Assembly (NCBI GenBank): GCA_049281195.1
Contig: JBAPRR010000353.1
Span: 1 to 35,748 of the forward strand
Direction: 5' to 3'
Source: JBAPRR01 sp049281195
Lineage (GTDB): Bacteria; Actinomycetota; Acidimicrobiia; Acidimicrobiales; CAVXTF01
Length of the DNA: 35,748 bases
Below, in pieces: positions 24,320 through 31,591 of the stretch; the first letter of the stretch is position 1, and every line of letters starts with the position of its first letter. Below the pieces are notes generated by a model, which saw only the letters and a program-made list of their open reading frames with translations, made no database searches and was not told the DNA's origin. The position numbers were made by a program, and so were the translations under genes.

Positions 24320-25101
24320 GCTCAGAAGAGACTGAAGTGTCTGATGCTCCAGAGGAGACAGCGGTCACAGAAGAGACACCGGTAACCGACGAGGCCGCGT
24401 CCACAGAGGAGACCGCAGCCACAGAGGAGCCCAAGGCCGAAAAGGCCGAGAAGGCGACTCCGCAGAAGAAGGCCGCAGGCTCGAAGAAGGCCGCTGCCTC
24501 CAAGACAGCTGCCCCGAAGGCCGCGGCGGCCAAATCTGCAGGCCCGAGGTCGAGGCCGCGGCTCAAGGATCGCTACGACACAGAGATCCGGACCCAGCTC
24601 GTCGGCGTCCTCGGTCTGGCGAATGTGATGGAGGCTCCACGGCTCGAGAAGATCGTCGTCAACATGGGTGTCGGCCGCGCCACACAGCAGCCTTCGCTCG
24701 TCGAGGGAGCGGTGAGGGACCTTGAGGTGATCACCGGCCAGAAGCCGCTAGTCACCCGGGCACGCAAGTCGATCGCGGGGTTCAAACTGCGTGAAGGCCA
24801 GCCGATCGGCGTGAAGGTGACCATGCGCGGAGACAGGGCGTGGGAGTTCCTTGACAGGCTCATCGCGCTCGCCATCCCGAGGATCCGTGACTTCCGGGGC
24901 TTGTCTCCGCGGTCGTTCGACGGTCACGGCAACTACACGTTCGGCGTTACCGAACAACTGATATTCCCCGAGGTCGACTACGACAAGGTCGACGTCACAA
25001 GGGGAATGGACATAACCATCTGCACCACCGCCCGTACCGACGATGAGGGCCGCGCCTTCCTCGTGGCATTCGGGTTCCCGTTCCGGCAGGAGGCCGCGTA
25101 A
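24316..25101 (+). CDS. rplE: 50S ribosomal protein L5 with composite N-terminal extension
   Basis: L5 binds 5S rRNA in the central protuberance and contacts the P-site tRNA. 261 residues against about 180. I take ATG 24316 (ATGA overlap with rplX) as start. The L5 core begins near 82 (R-L-K-D-R-Y) and is complete to the F-P-F-R end. The extra ~80 residues have two parts: 1-47 with 16 Asp/Glu in Thr/Val/Ala context, then about 40-80 rich in Lys/Ala (K-K-A-A-G-S-K-K-A-A), resembling histone-H1-like tails. No internal start with a good ribosome-binding site is apparent near residue 80. Confidence 0.96.
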   Translation: MSSEETEVSDAPEETAVTEETPVTDEAASTEETAATEEPKAEKAEKATPQKKAAGSKKAAASKTAAPKAAAAKSAGPRSRPRLKDRYDTEIRTQLVGVLGLANVMEAPRLEKIVVNMGVGRATQQPSLVEGAVRDLEVITGQKPLVTRARKSIAGFKLREGQPIGVKVTMRGDRAWEFLDRLIALAIPRIRDFRGLSPRSFDGHGNYTFGVTEQLIFPEVDYDKVDVTRGMDITICTTARTDDEGRAFLVAFGFPFRQEAA

Positions 25102-25105
25102 CCAA

Positions 25106-25291
25106 ATGGCCAAGAAGGCATTGATCGAAAAGCAGCAGCGCAAGCCCAAGTACAAGGTCCGCGGCTACACGCGATGCCGGCGTTGCGGCCGACCGAAGGC
25201 GGTATTCAAGCGCTTCGGGCTCTGCCGGATCTGCCTGCGCGAGTTGGTTCACGCAGGAGAGATCCCTGGCGTGACCAAGGCGAGCTGGTGA
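25106..25291 (+). CDS. rpsZ: 30S ribosomal protein S14, zinc type Z
   Basis: S14 type Z binds the 30S head. 61 residues from ATG 25106, 4 bp after the rplE stop, with GGCAGGAGG upstream. The zinc ligands C24, C27, C40 and C43 are all present (C-R-R-C-G-R-P and C-R-I-C-L-R-E-L), and it ends in the typical G-V-x-K-A-S-W. Many actinobacteria also hold a zinc-free paralogue elsewhere for zinc starvation; none is in this window. Confidence 0.98.
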   Translation: MAKKALIEKQQRKPKYKVRGYTRCRRCGRPKAVFKRFGLCRICLRELVHAGEIPGVTKASW

Positions 25292-25307
25292 GAGGGGGAG
25301 AGCGACT

Positions 25308-25712
25308 ATGACGATGACAGATCCGATCGCCGACATGCTCACCCGTCTGCGCAACGCCAACACGGCGATGCACGACACCGTGAAGATGCCGAGCTCAAAG
25401 CTCAAGGAGTCCCTCGCCACCGTCCTCGAGAGGGAGGGCTATATCGCGGGCTTCCAGGTGAGACCGGCCACAACCGGGCCCGGATCGGAGCTCGAGATCA
25501 CTCTGAAGTACGACAACGACCGGCGCCGCACCATCGCCGGGATCAAGCGTGTGTCCAAACCCGGTCTGCGTATCTATGCGCGGGCCGACAAGATGCCGCG
25601 CGTTCTTGGTGGTCTCGGGGTAGCGGTACTTTCCACGAGCAATGGCCTCATGTCCGACCGCGAGGCGCGCAAGAACCACGTGGGCGGAGAGGTCCTCTGT
25701 TATGTCTGGTGA
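25308..25712 (+). CDS. rpsH: 30S ribosomal protein S8
   Basis: S8 binds the central domain of 16S rRNA and, in E. coli, represses the spc operon by binding its mRNA near rplE. 134 residues from ATG 25308 behind AGAGGGGGAG; a second in-frame ATG lies two codons later. Marks: M-T-D-P-I-A-D-M-L-T-R-L-R-N-A, I-K-R-V-S-K-P-G-L-R-I-Y and the S-T-S-N-G-L-M-S-D-R-E-A-R RNA-binding end. Normal length, no extension. Confidence 0.98.
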   Translation: MTMTDPIADMLTRLRNANTAMHDTVKMPSSKLKESLATVLEREGYIAGFQVRPATTGPGSELEITLKYDNDRRRTIAGIKRVSKPGLRIYARADKMPRVLGGLGVAVLSTSNGLMSDREARKNHVGGEVLCYVW

Positions 25713-25721
25713 GGGATTCTG

Positions 25722-26261
25722 ATGTCGAGAATTGGTAGATCTCCGATACCGGTGCCAACCGGAGTGACCGTCACCATCGATTCTGACAACGTGACGATCA
25801 AAGGGCCACAGGGCGAGCTGAGCCGAATCGTTCCCACGGGCATAACCGTCCGTCAGGAAGATTCGAACGTGCTCGTCGAGCGTCCTGATGACGAGCGTCG
25901 CCACCGCGCGCTGCACGGACTCACCCGCAGCCTTCTGGCGAACATGGTCACCGGCGTCACCGCTGGATTCACCAAGGAGCTCGAGATCGTCGGCGTCGGT
26001 TACAGGGCCATCGCCCAGGGTCCGCAGAAACTCGAGCTCGCACTGGGCTTTTCGCATCCTGTGGTGGTGAACGCTCCGAATGGCGTGAGCTTCGAAGTCC
26101 CGGCGCAAAACAGGATCATCGTCAAGGGGATCGACAAGGAGAAGGTGGGCCAGGTGGCCGCCGACATCCGCAAGATCCGCAAGCCCGAGCCCTACAAGGG
26201 CAAAGGGGTGCGGTACGCGGGCGAGCGCGTGATGCGCAAGGCCGGAAAGGCAGCAAAGTAG
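25722..26261 (+). CDS. rplF: 50S ribosomal protein L6
   Basis: L6 lies near the sarcin-ricin loop and the factor-binding site. 179 residues, standard length, from ATG 25722. Marks: M-S-R-I-G-R-S-P-I-P-V-P, the duplicated beta-domain pattern (I-K-G-P-Q-G-E-L), G-V-G-Y-R-A and the K-P-E-P-Y-K-G-K-G-V-R-Y C-terminal motif. The rplR start follows 3 bp after the stop. Confidence 0.98.
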   Translation: MSRIGRSPIPVPTGVTVTIDSDNVTIKGPQGELSRIVPTGITVRQEDSNVLVERPDDERRHRALHGLTRSLLANMVTGVTAGFTKELEIVGVGYRAIAQGPQKLELALGFSHPVVVNAPNGVSFEVPAQNRIIVKGIDKEKVGQVAADIRKIRKPEPYKGKGVRYAGERVMRKAGKAAK

Positions 26262-26264
26262 GTC

Positions 26265-26630
26265 ATGGGTACCGCACAAGCACACAAAAGACGGCTCCGC
26301 CTCCGCCGCCACGCGCGCGTGCGCAAGAACATCGCGGGCACGGCCGATCGTCCGCGCCTCTGTGTATTTCGCACCACCCGCCACATAAGGGCTCAGGTCA
26401 TCGACGACACGACGGGCCGCACGCTCGCCGCAGCCTCCACCGAGGAGAAGTCGTTCAAGTCCAAAGGTGGAGGGAACGTGGGCGCTGCCACCGAGGTCGG
26501 AAAGATCCTCGCCCAGCGTGCCAAGGCCGCGGGAGTGGCAAAGGTCGTTTTCGACCGCGGAGGATTCAAGTACCACGGCCGCGTCGCTGCGGTCGCGGAC
26601 GCAGCACGAAAAGAAGGACTGGAGCTTTAG
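26265..26630 (+). CDS. rplR: 50S ribosomal protein L18
   Basis: L18 binds 5S rRNA with L5. 121 residues from ATG 26265. A basic N-terminal arm (K-R-R-L-R-L-R-R-H-A-R-V-R-K) is followed by the core R-P-R-L-C-V-F-R-T and the C-terminal F-D-R-G-G-F-K-Y-H-G-R-V motif. The rpsE start follows its TAG with no gap. Normal length. Confidence 0.98.
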   Translation: MGTAQAHKRRLRLRRHARVRKNIAGTADRPRLCVFRTTRHIRAQVIDDTTGRTLAAASTEEKSFKSKGGGNVGAATEVGKILAQRAKAAGVAKVVFDRGGFKYHGRVAAVADAARKEGLEL

Positions 26631-27182
26631 ATGGTGGACGGTCAATTCGAAGAGAGCACGATCAGGGTCAACCGGGTCGCCAAGGTCGTGAAGGGCGGGC
26701 GCCGGTTCTCCTTCACCGCGCTCATGGTCGTCGGTGACCGAAACGGCCGCGTCGGCCTCGGTTACGGCAAGGCCAAAGAAGCAGGCCTGGCTGTCCAAAA
26801 GGGCATCGAGGAAGCTCGCAAACACATGTTTGACGTGCCCCTGGCAGGATCCACCATCACCCACCCCGTGATCGGCTCCGCCGGTGCCGGCCAGGTGCTC
26901 CTGAAGCCGGCTGCTCCCGGTACAGGCGTGATCGCCGGTGGCGCCGCTCGCGCCATCTTGGAGATGGCCGGCATTCACGACATCCTGTGCAAGTCCCTCG
27001 GTTCCTCCAACGGCATCAACGTCGCCCACGCCACGATCGCCGGGCTCCAGTCCCTGCGTCGTCCCGAGGAGGTTGCCCGCCTGCGGGGCAAGACGCCGGA
27101 CGAGGTAACTCCGGCCGGTGTGCTTCGGGCCTACAGGGAGCGTCAGCGCGCCGCTGACCTGTTCCATGGAGTCGGTGCATGA
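26631..27182 (+). CDS. rpsE: 30S ribosomal protein S5
   Basis: S5 helps form the mRNA entry tunnel with S3 and S4 and affects decoding accuracy. 183 residues. Marks: V-N-R-V-A-K-V-V-K-G-G-R-R-F-S-F-T-A-L (double-stranded RNA-binding domain), G-D-x-N-G-R-V-G-L-G-Y-G-K-A-K-E, and A-G-x-x-D-I-L-C-K-S-L-G-S. Start directly after the rplR stop; stop overlaps rpmD (ATGA). Confidence 0.98.
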   Translation: MVDGQFEESTIRVNRVAKVVKGGRRFSFTALMVVGDRNGRVGLGYGKAKEAGLAVQKGIEEARKHMFDVPLAGSTITHPVIGSAGAGQVLLKPAAPGTGVIAGGAARAILEMAGIHDILCKSLGSSNGINVAHATIAGLQSLRRPEEVARLRGKTPDEVTPAGVLRAYRERQRAADLFHGVGA

Positions 27183-27475
27183 GTCCAGACAAAGAATCAA
27201 ACGCCGGCGCTGACGCGTACCTGCTGGTCAAGCAGGTACGTTCCGGTATCGGCACAAAGCCTAAGCACCGCGGCACCTTGCGGGCCCTGGGGCTTCGTGG
27301 GGTGGGACGCGAGCGCGTCCTTCCTGACTGTCCCGATGTTCGGGGCATGATTGCCAGGGTGCCGCATCTGGTTGAGGTCGGGGTTCCGACCAAAGAGCAG
27401 ACAGAGGCTCAATTGGCAGCCAAGGCAAGTGCTCTGGCCGCTCGCCGAGCGAGCCACGGAGGAAGCCAGCAATGA
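27179..27475 (+). CDS. rpmD: 50S ribosomal protein L30, slightly extended
   Basis: L30 is a small peripheral 50S protein. 98 residues against about 60. The core (about 13-70) shows V-K-Q-V-R-S-G-I-G-T-K-P-K-H-R-G-T-L-R-A-L-G-L, then V-R-G-M-I-A-R-V-P-H-L-V. A 12-residue polar N-terminus and a 25-30-residue Ala/Gln-rich, helix-like C-terminus are extra. Unlike the tails of L4, L22 and L29 they are not acidic. Both ends overlap neighbours by ATGA. Confidence 0.95.
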   Translation: MSPDKESNAGADAYLLVKQVRSGIGTKPKHRGTLRALGLRGVGRERVLPDCPDVRGMIARVPHLVEVGVPTKEQTEAQLAAKASALAARRASHGGSQQ

Positions 27476-27960
27476 AACTCCATGATCTGAAGCCCGCCCC
27501 CGGATCGCGCCGACCCCGGCGCCGGGTGGCGCGCGGCATCGGAGGCAAGGGCGGCAAGACCGCAGGCCGTGGCACCAAGGGTCAGGGAGCCCGCGACACG
27601 ATCCCGGCCGGCTTCGAAGGCGGCCAGCTCCCGCTGATGCAGCGGATCCCCAAGCTGAAGGGGTTCACGAACCCGTTCAGGGTCGAGTACTACCCGGTGA
27701 ACCTCCATACCCTGGAGACGTTTTCCGGCGACGTGGCCACCCCCGACACCCTGGCCCAGGAGGGCCTGGTGAAGAAGGGCGCCCTGGTCAAGGTCCTCGG
27801 ACGGGGCGAGCTGAACCGGAAGATTCGGGTAGAGGCCCACGCCTTCAGCGCCACGGCCCGACAGGCGATCGAATCGGCAGGCGGAACGGTGGAGATATTG
27901 GCGCCCCCATTCGGAGACCGCAGGCCACCGGCGCGTGGAAACGCGCACACGAACCGGTAG
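27472..27960 (+). CDS. rplO: 50S ribosomal protein L15
   Basis: L15 is a late assembly protein of the 50S subunit. 162 residues. Marks: M-K-L-H-D-L-K-P-A-P-G-S, the Gly/Arg-rich arm G-I-G-G-K-G-G-K-T-A-G-R-G-T-K-G-Q-G-A-R, and F-E-G-G-Q-L-P-L-M-Q-R-I-P-K-L-K-G-F. The end has a short Arg/Asn tail. Last gene of the tightly coupled spc block; an 89-bp gap precedes secY. Confidence 0.98.
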   Translation: MKLHDLKPAPGSRRPRRRVARGIGGKGGKTAGRGTKGQGARDTIPAGFEGGQLPLMQRIPKLKGFTNPFRVEYYPVNLHTLETFSGDVATPDTLAQEGLVKKGALVKVLGRGELNRKIRVEAHAFSATARQAIESAGGTVEILAPPFGDRRPPARGNAHTNR

Positions 27961-27987
27961 GTGACTCGGACAAACTCGGAGCCGACG

Positions 27988-28013
27988 CCCGGTAACCTTC
28001 GCTGCCGGGTTTT
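27988..28013 (+). terminator. Weak terminator-like hairpin between rplO and secY
   Basis: CCCGG (27988-27992) and CCGGG (28005-28009) pair around a 12-nt loop and are followed by TTTT and then a run of C. The stem is short, so at most partial termination is expected, reducing secY expression relative to ribosomal genes. Confidence 0.35.
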
Positions 28014-28049
28014 CCCCCCACTCGAGGCGTGCGCCCCAGGAGGGTCTAG

Positions 28050-29345
28050 TTGCTTTCGAACCTGAAGAACATCTGGAAGGTTCCGGACCTTCGAAACAAG
28101 GTCGCGTTCACGATCCTCATCATCGCCATCTACGAGATGGGCGCGAACATCATCGCCCCCTATATCTCACCCACGGCCGTGGGCCAGCTCGAGACCCAGG
28201 CCAAGCAAGCCGGAATCCTCGGGTTCCTCTCACTGTTCTCGGGAAACGGCCTGCTCAAGATGGCCATGTTCGGCCTCGGGATCATGCCGTACATCACGAG
28301 CTCGATCATCATCCAGCTTCTTTCGACGGTCATACCGAAGCTGGAGGAGTGGCGCGACCAGGGCGCGCTGGGCCAGAAGAAGCTGACCCAGACCACCAGG
28401 TACCTGACCCTGGGCCTTGCCCTTCTGCAGTCGGCGAGCCTCGTCTACCTGTTCCACCACGGAGCGAGCAGCCTTCTCGGCGCCAGCGCCGACAACATCA
28501 ACCTGATACCGAACTTCACGTACTGGAAAGCGGCGTTCATCGTCCTGACGCTCACCACCGGCACCTGTTTCGTCATGTGGCTGGGCGAGCTCATCACCCA
28601 GCGCGGGATCGGAAACGGGATGTCCATCCTGATCTTCGCCAACGTGGTGGCCGGCATCCCGGCGGGCGGCGGCGAGGTGATCGCCCAGGGCGGGAAATTC
28701 AAGTTCGGGCTCATAGTCGCCCTCACCCTCGTACTCCTGGTGACCATCGTCACCATGGAGCAGGGCCAACGGCGTATCCCGGTCACGTTCGCAAAACGGG
28801 TCGTCGGCCGAAGGGTCTACGGGGGGTCGTCCACCTATATCCCGCTCAAGGTGAACCAGTCGGGTGTGATCCCGATTATCTTCGCCAACTCGCTTCTCTA
28901 CATCCCGGTCCTGATCGCCAACTTCTCGCCGTGGGCCGGTTTCAGGACCTGGGTCAACGACGAAATCACGCCTACCAGCCTCTTTTACGTTCTCGGTTAC
29001 GGCGTGTTGATCCTGGTGTTCACCTTCTTCTACGTGTACGTCGCATTCGACCCGCACCAGCAGGCCGACCAATTGCAGAAGCAGGGCGGGTTCATCCCGG
29101 GCATCCGTCCGGGACGGTCCACCGAAAAGCATCTTTCGAAAATCCTGAACAGGATCACCGTTCCCGGTGCCACATACCTGGCCGTCGTGGCAGTGCTTCC
29201 ATCTCTGCTCATGGCTCTATGGCACCTGCAGGGGTATCCCTTCTACGGCACGACTTTGCTCATCTCGGTAGGTGTGTCCCTCGAGACCATGCGTCAGATC
29301 GACAGCCAGCTGATGATGCGCAACTACGAAGGCTTCCTCAAGTAG
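28050..29345 (+). CDS. secY: Protein translocase subunit SecY
   Basis: SecY is the channel-forming inner-membrane subunit of the Sec translocon. 431 residues with the ten-helix pattern. TTG start, with AGGAGGG 5 nt upstream. Marks: N-terminal R-N-K-V-A-F-T-I-L-I-I-A-I-Y-E-M-G-A-N, the plug region near G-L-L-K-M-A-M-F-G-L-G-I-M-P-Y-I, the G-E-L-I-T-Q-R-G-I-G-N-G-M-S loop, and the C5 cytoplasmic loop G-I-R-P-G (SecA/ribosome contact). Classic position at the end of the spc operon, followed by adk. Confidence 0.98.
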   Translation: MLSNLKNIWKVPDLRNKVAFTILIIAIYEMGANIIAPYISPTAVGQLETQAKQAGILGFLSLFSGNGLLKMAMFGLGIMPYITSSIIIQLLSTVIPKLEEWRDQGALGQKKLTQTTRYLTLGLALLQSASLVYLFHHGASSLLGASADNINLIPNFTYWKAAFIVLTLTTGTCFVMWLGELITQRGIGNGMSILIFANVVAGIPAGGGEVIAQGGKFKFGLIVALTLVLLVTIVTMEQGQRRIPVTFAKRVVGRRVYGGSSTYIPLKVNQSGVIPIIFANSLLYIPVLIANFSPWAGFRTWVNDEITPTSLFYVLGYGVLILVFTFFYVYVAFDPHQQADQLQKQGGFIPGIRPGRSTEKHLSKILNRITVPGATYLAVVAVLPSLLMALWHLQGYPFYGTTLLISVGVSLETMRQIDSQLMMRNYEGFLK

Positions 29346-29351
29346 CCGCCA

Positions 29352-30026
29352 GTGGTACCCGGCGTAAAGCTTGTGGTACTCGGCAAGCAGGGAGCCGGGA
29401 AAGGAACGCAAGCCGTAGCTCTGTCGCACCACTATGTGGTGCCCCATATCGCGACGGGCGACATGCTTCGCGCGGCCGTGCGCAGCGGCACCGAGTTCGG
29501 GAAGAACGCCCGGGCCATCATGGACCGGGGTGAGCTCATCTCAGACGAGATGGTCATGGAGATGGTGGAGAACCGCCTGACAGAAGCAGACGTCCGCGCC
29601 CGGGGCTTCGTTCTCGACGGCTGCCCGCGCACGGTTCATCAGGCGAAGATGCTCGCCAACCTGCTCGACCGCGAGGAGCTCGACGCCGCGTTGAACATCG
29701 ACGTACCAACCGCAGAGGTCCTCGGTCGCCTGTCGCAGAGGCGGGTGTGCGTCGACTGCGGGACGAACTACTCGACCTCCAGCCCCCCCAGGGTGAACTG
29801 GACCTGCGACATCTGCTTCGGCGAGGTGATCCAGCGCGAGGACGACACAGAAGAGGCGATCCGGACCCGTCTCGAGCTCTATGAACGAGAAACTCAACCA
29901 CTCATAGCCTGGTACGAGGAGCAGGGTCAGCTCGTACAGGTCGACGGTGTGGGTGTCCCCGACATGGTGCTCCGTCGGATCATCAACTCGATCGAGGTCC
30001 ACAGAAACGGGAGGCCAACCGCATGA
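29352..30026 (+). CDS. adk: Adenylate kinase with four-cysteine lid
   Basis: Interconverts ATP + AMP and 2 ADP in the cytoplasm. 224 residues from GTG 29352, six bases after the secY stop, with no strong ribosome-binding site. P-loop G-K-Q-G-A-G-K-G-T (11-19); the usual P-P or A-P before G-A-G-K is K-Q here. Next come A-T-G-D-M-L-R and D-G-C-P-R-T, where the usual F is C. The lid holds C133, C136, C152 and C155, a likely structural zinc site as in many Gram-positive enzymes. The stop overlaps map by ATGA. Confidence 0.97.
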   Translation: MVPGVKLVVLGKQGAGKGTQAVALSHHYVVPHIATGDMLRAAVRSGTEFGKNARAIMDRGELISDEMVMEMVENRLTEADVRARGFVLDGCPRTVHQAKMLANLLDREELDAALNIDVPTAEVLGRLSQRRVCVDCGTNYSTSSPPRVNWTCDICFGEVIQREDDTEEAIRTRLELYERETQPLIAWYEEQGQLVQVDGVGVPDMVLRRIINSIEVHRNGRPTA

Positions 30027-30763
30027 GGCGGTCAAACGATGAGATCGCGAAGATGCGCAAAGCCGGCAAGGTCGTCGCCGAGATGCATGAGGCCACACGT
30101 GCGGCAGCCAAACCCGGCGTTACCACCTCTGAGCTCGACAAGGTCGCCCGCGAAGTCATCGAAAAGCGCGGGGCCCGGTCCAACTTCCTCAACTACAAGG
30201 GCTTCCCGGCCACGATCTGTACCTCACCCAACAACATGATCGTCCACGGGATCCCCGGGGACTACACCCTCGAAGAGGGCGACATCATCTCGATCGACTG
30301 CGGGGCCATCGTCGAGGGCTACCACGGCGACGCCGCGTTCACGATGGCGATCGGGGACGCTGGTGCGGTTGCCGGGCGCCTGATCGATGTGACCGAGCGG
30401 AGCCTCTGGGCGGGAATAGAGCAGCTCAAAGAGGGTGGGCGCCTTCACGATGTGGGAAGGGCCGTTCAACAGGTGGCAGAAGCGGCGGGCTTCACAGTCG
30501 TGCGTGAGTACGTCGGCCACGGTATAGGCACCAAAATGCACGAAGACCCGGCGGTACCCAATTACTGGCCGGGCACCCCGGGACCGCTTCTCAAGTCCGG
30601 GATGGTCTTCGCGGTCGAGCCGATGGTCAATGTGGGCGGACCCGAGACCAAGCAGTTAGACGACGGGTGGTCAGTGGTGACAGCCGACGGGAGCCTTTCG
30701 GCCCATTTCGAGCACACGATCGCCGTGACCGACAACGGACCCGAGGTCCTGACCGTGGCGTGA
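30023..30763 (+). CDS. map: Methionine aminopeptidase, type I
   Basis: Removes the initiator Met from nascent proteins at the ribosome. 246 residues, type Ia length with no N-terminal zinc-finger extension. The five metal ligands are D92, D103, H166, E199 and E230, with the substrate-binding H75 in N-N-M-I-V-H-G-I-P. The start is coupled to adk; secY-adk-map-infA is a common actinobacterial order. Confidence 0.98.
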   Translation: MRRSNDEIAKMRKAGKVVAEMHEATRAAAKPGVTTSELDKVAREVIEKRGARSNFLNYKGFPATICTSPNNMIVHGIPGDYTLEEGDIISIDCGAIVEGYHGDAAFTMAIGDAGAVAGRLIDVTERSLWAGIEQLKEGGRLHDVGRAVQQVAEAAGFTVVREYVGHGIGTKMHEDPAVPNYWPGTPGPLLKSGMVFAVEPMVNVGGPETKQLDDGWSVVTADGSLSAHFEHTIAVTDNGPEVLTVA

Positions 30764-30783
30764 GCAGGGCTGGAATAAGCCGC

Positions 30784-30813
30784 TGGTCAGCAGTGTTGAC
30801 GCGGCGGTATACA
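30784..30813 (+). promoter_or_regulatory. Candidate infA promoter, distal
   Basis: TGGTCA (30784-30789) and TATACA (30808-30813) are 18 bp apart, each matching consensus at four positions. A TTGACG at 30796-30801 lies too close to this -10 and has no good partner of its own. Start would be near 30820. Confidence 0.35.
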
Positions 30814-30876
30814 AGTCGGCTCTCTGTCGTTGCGGCATGTCTGCGGACACTGCCTTCGAATAGGAAGAACAGGGGC

Positions 30877-30906
30877 TAGCCGAACACCGACCAAAAGCGG
30901 TAGAAT
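30877..30906 (+). promoter_or_regulatory. Candidate infA promoter, proximal
   Basis: TAGAAT at 30901-30906 is a strong -10; TAGCCG at 30877-30882, 18 bp upstream, is a weak -35. Start would be near 30912, giving infA a leader of about 200 nt. In that leader I see only a small CGGC/GCCG hairpin near 30915 and a short frame ending inside infA. Apart from these the 347-bp gap 30764-31110 has no gene I can support. Confidence 0.45.
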
Positions 30907-31110
30907 GGCAGGTCGGCCTTTTAAGCCGGAGTTCTTGGGCACGCCACAGGGACGCCGGAGCCCGGTCGCCATCATCGCAAACTTCGGACTGGTCTATTGC
31001 GCTCTTTTGGACCGCGTTCGAGTTCGCCAGGATTTCAGCCGGATCCAGTCCCTGACAGACAGGGCGCTGGGCCTGCCGATGACATTGAAGACGAGTAAGG
31101 AGAGAAGTCA

Positions 31111-31335
31111 CTGCCAAAGCCGAAAGAGGATGCGATAGTCCTGGAGGGAACGGTCATGGAGCCGCTCCCGAACGCCATGTTCCGGGTGGAGCTCGAAAAC
31201 GGGCACAAGGTGCTCGCCCACAGCTCGGGAAAGATGCGGATGCACCGGATCCGGATACTCCCCGGAGATCGCGTTCAGGTCGAGATAACGCCTTACGACC
31301 TCAGTCGCGGGCGCATCACATACAGGTACAAGTGA
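31111..31335 (+). CDS. infA: Translation initiation factor IF-1, apparent CTG start
   Basis: IF1 occupies the 30S A site during initiation. The OB-fold protein is complete at 74 residues: E-G-T-V-M-E-P-L-P-N-A-M-F-R-V-E-L-E-N-G-H, K-M-R-M-H-R-I-R-I-L-P-G-D-R-V and Y-D-L-S-R-G-R-I-T-Y-R-Y-K. Upstream, the frame is closed by TAA at 31096-31098, and between that stop and the protein there is no ATG, GTG or TTG. CTG 31111 falls exactly where IF1 normally begins and lies 8 nt after AAGGAG, so I take it as start. The next in-frame ATG (31156) would remove the first strand. The I of the usual A-H-I-S-G is S. A sequencing error (GTG read as CTG) cannot be excluded. Confidence 0.9.
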   Translation: MPKPKEDAIVLEGTVMEPLPNAMFRVELENGHKVLAHSSGKMRMHRIRILPGDRVQVEITPYDLSRGRITYRYK

Positions 31336-31352
31336 TCGGATCGCATGATCAC
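31332..31352 (+). other. Small inverted repeat over the infA stop codon
   Basis: GTGATC (31332-31337) and GATCAC (31347-31352) form a perfect 6-bp stem with a 9-nt loop that includes the infA TGA. No T-tract follows. Function unknown. Confidence 0.4.
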
Positions 31353-31361
31353 GGCCTACAG

Positions 31362-31395
31362 GCTGAGCAGTGCGGATAGCTGAGCAGTTCGAATA
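31362..31395 (+). repeat. 17-bp tandem duplication between infA and rpmJ
   Basis: Two abutting copies of GCTGAGCAGTKCGRATA (31362-31378 and 31379-31395) differ at two positions. They lie in the 94-bp infA-rpmJ spacer, 35 bp before the rpmJ start. It looks like a recent slippage duplication. Confidence 0.85.
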
Positions 31396-31429
31396 ACAGT
31401 TCATTTCGAGCAAACAGGATCGAAGGATC

Positions 31430-31543
31430 ATGAAGGTAAGACCGAGCGTCAAGCAGATTTGTGAGAAGTGCAAGGTGATCCGCCGGCACGGCCGCGTGAT
31501 GGTCATCTGCGAAAACCCGCGCCACAAGCAGCGCCAGGGCTGA
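31430..31543 (+). CDS. rpmJ: 50S ribosomal protein L36, zinc form
   Basis: L36 is the smallest 50S protein. 37 residues from ATG 31430, with GAAGG just upstream. Complete family sequence: M-K-V-R-P-S-V-K, then zinc ligands C11, C14, C27 and H32, ending in H-K-Q-R-Q-G. This is the C+ form. Standard position between infA and rpsM. Confidence 0.98.
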   Translation: MKVRPSVKQICEKCKVIRRHGRVMVICENPRHKQRQG

Positions 31544-31591
31544 ACCCGGCGCACCTTGGCAACGGTTGGCTGAAGGCTGAAAGGACGAAAC

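Noticed and set aside
25395..27200. 601-codon minus-strand frame across rpsH to rpsE
   Set aside because: Spans several certain plus-strand genes including their boundaries; typical high-GC shadow.
30904..31138. Plus-strand frame starting at the ATG in the infA -10 box
   Set aside because: Overlaps the infA start in another phase, no family, composition unlike a real protein; its start coincides with the promoter motif.
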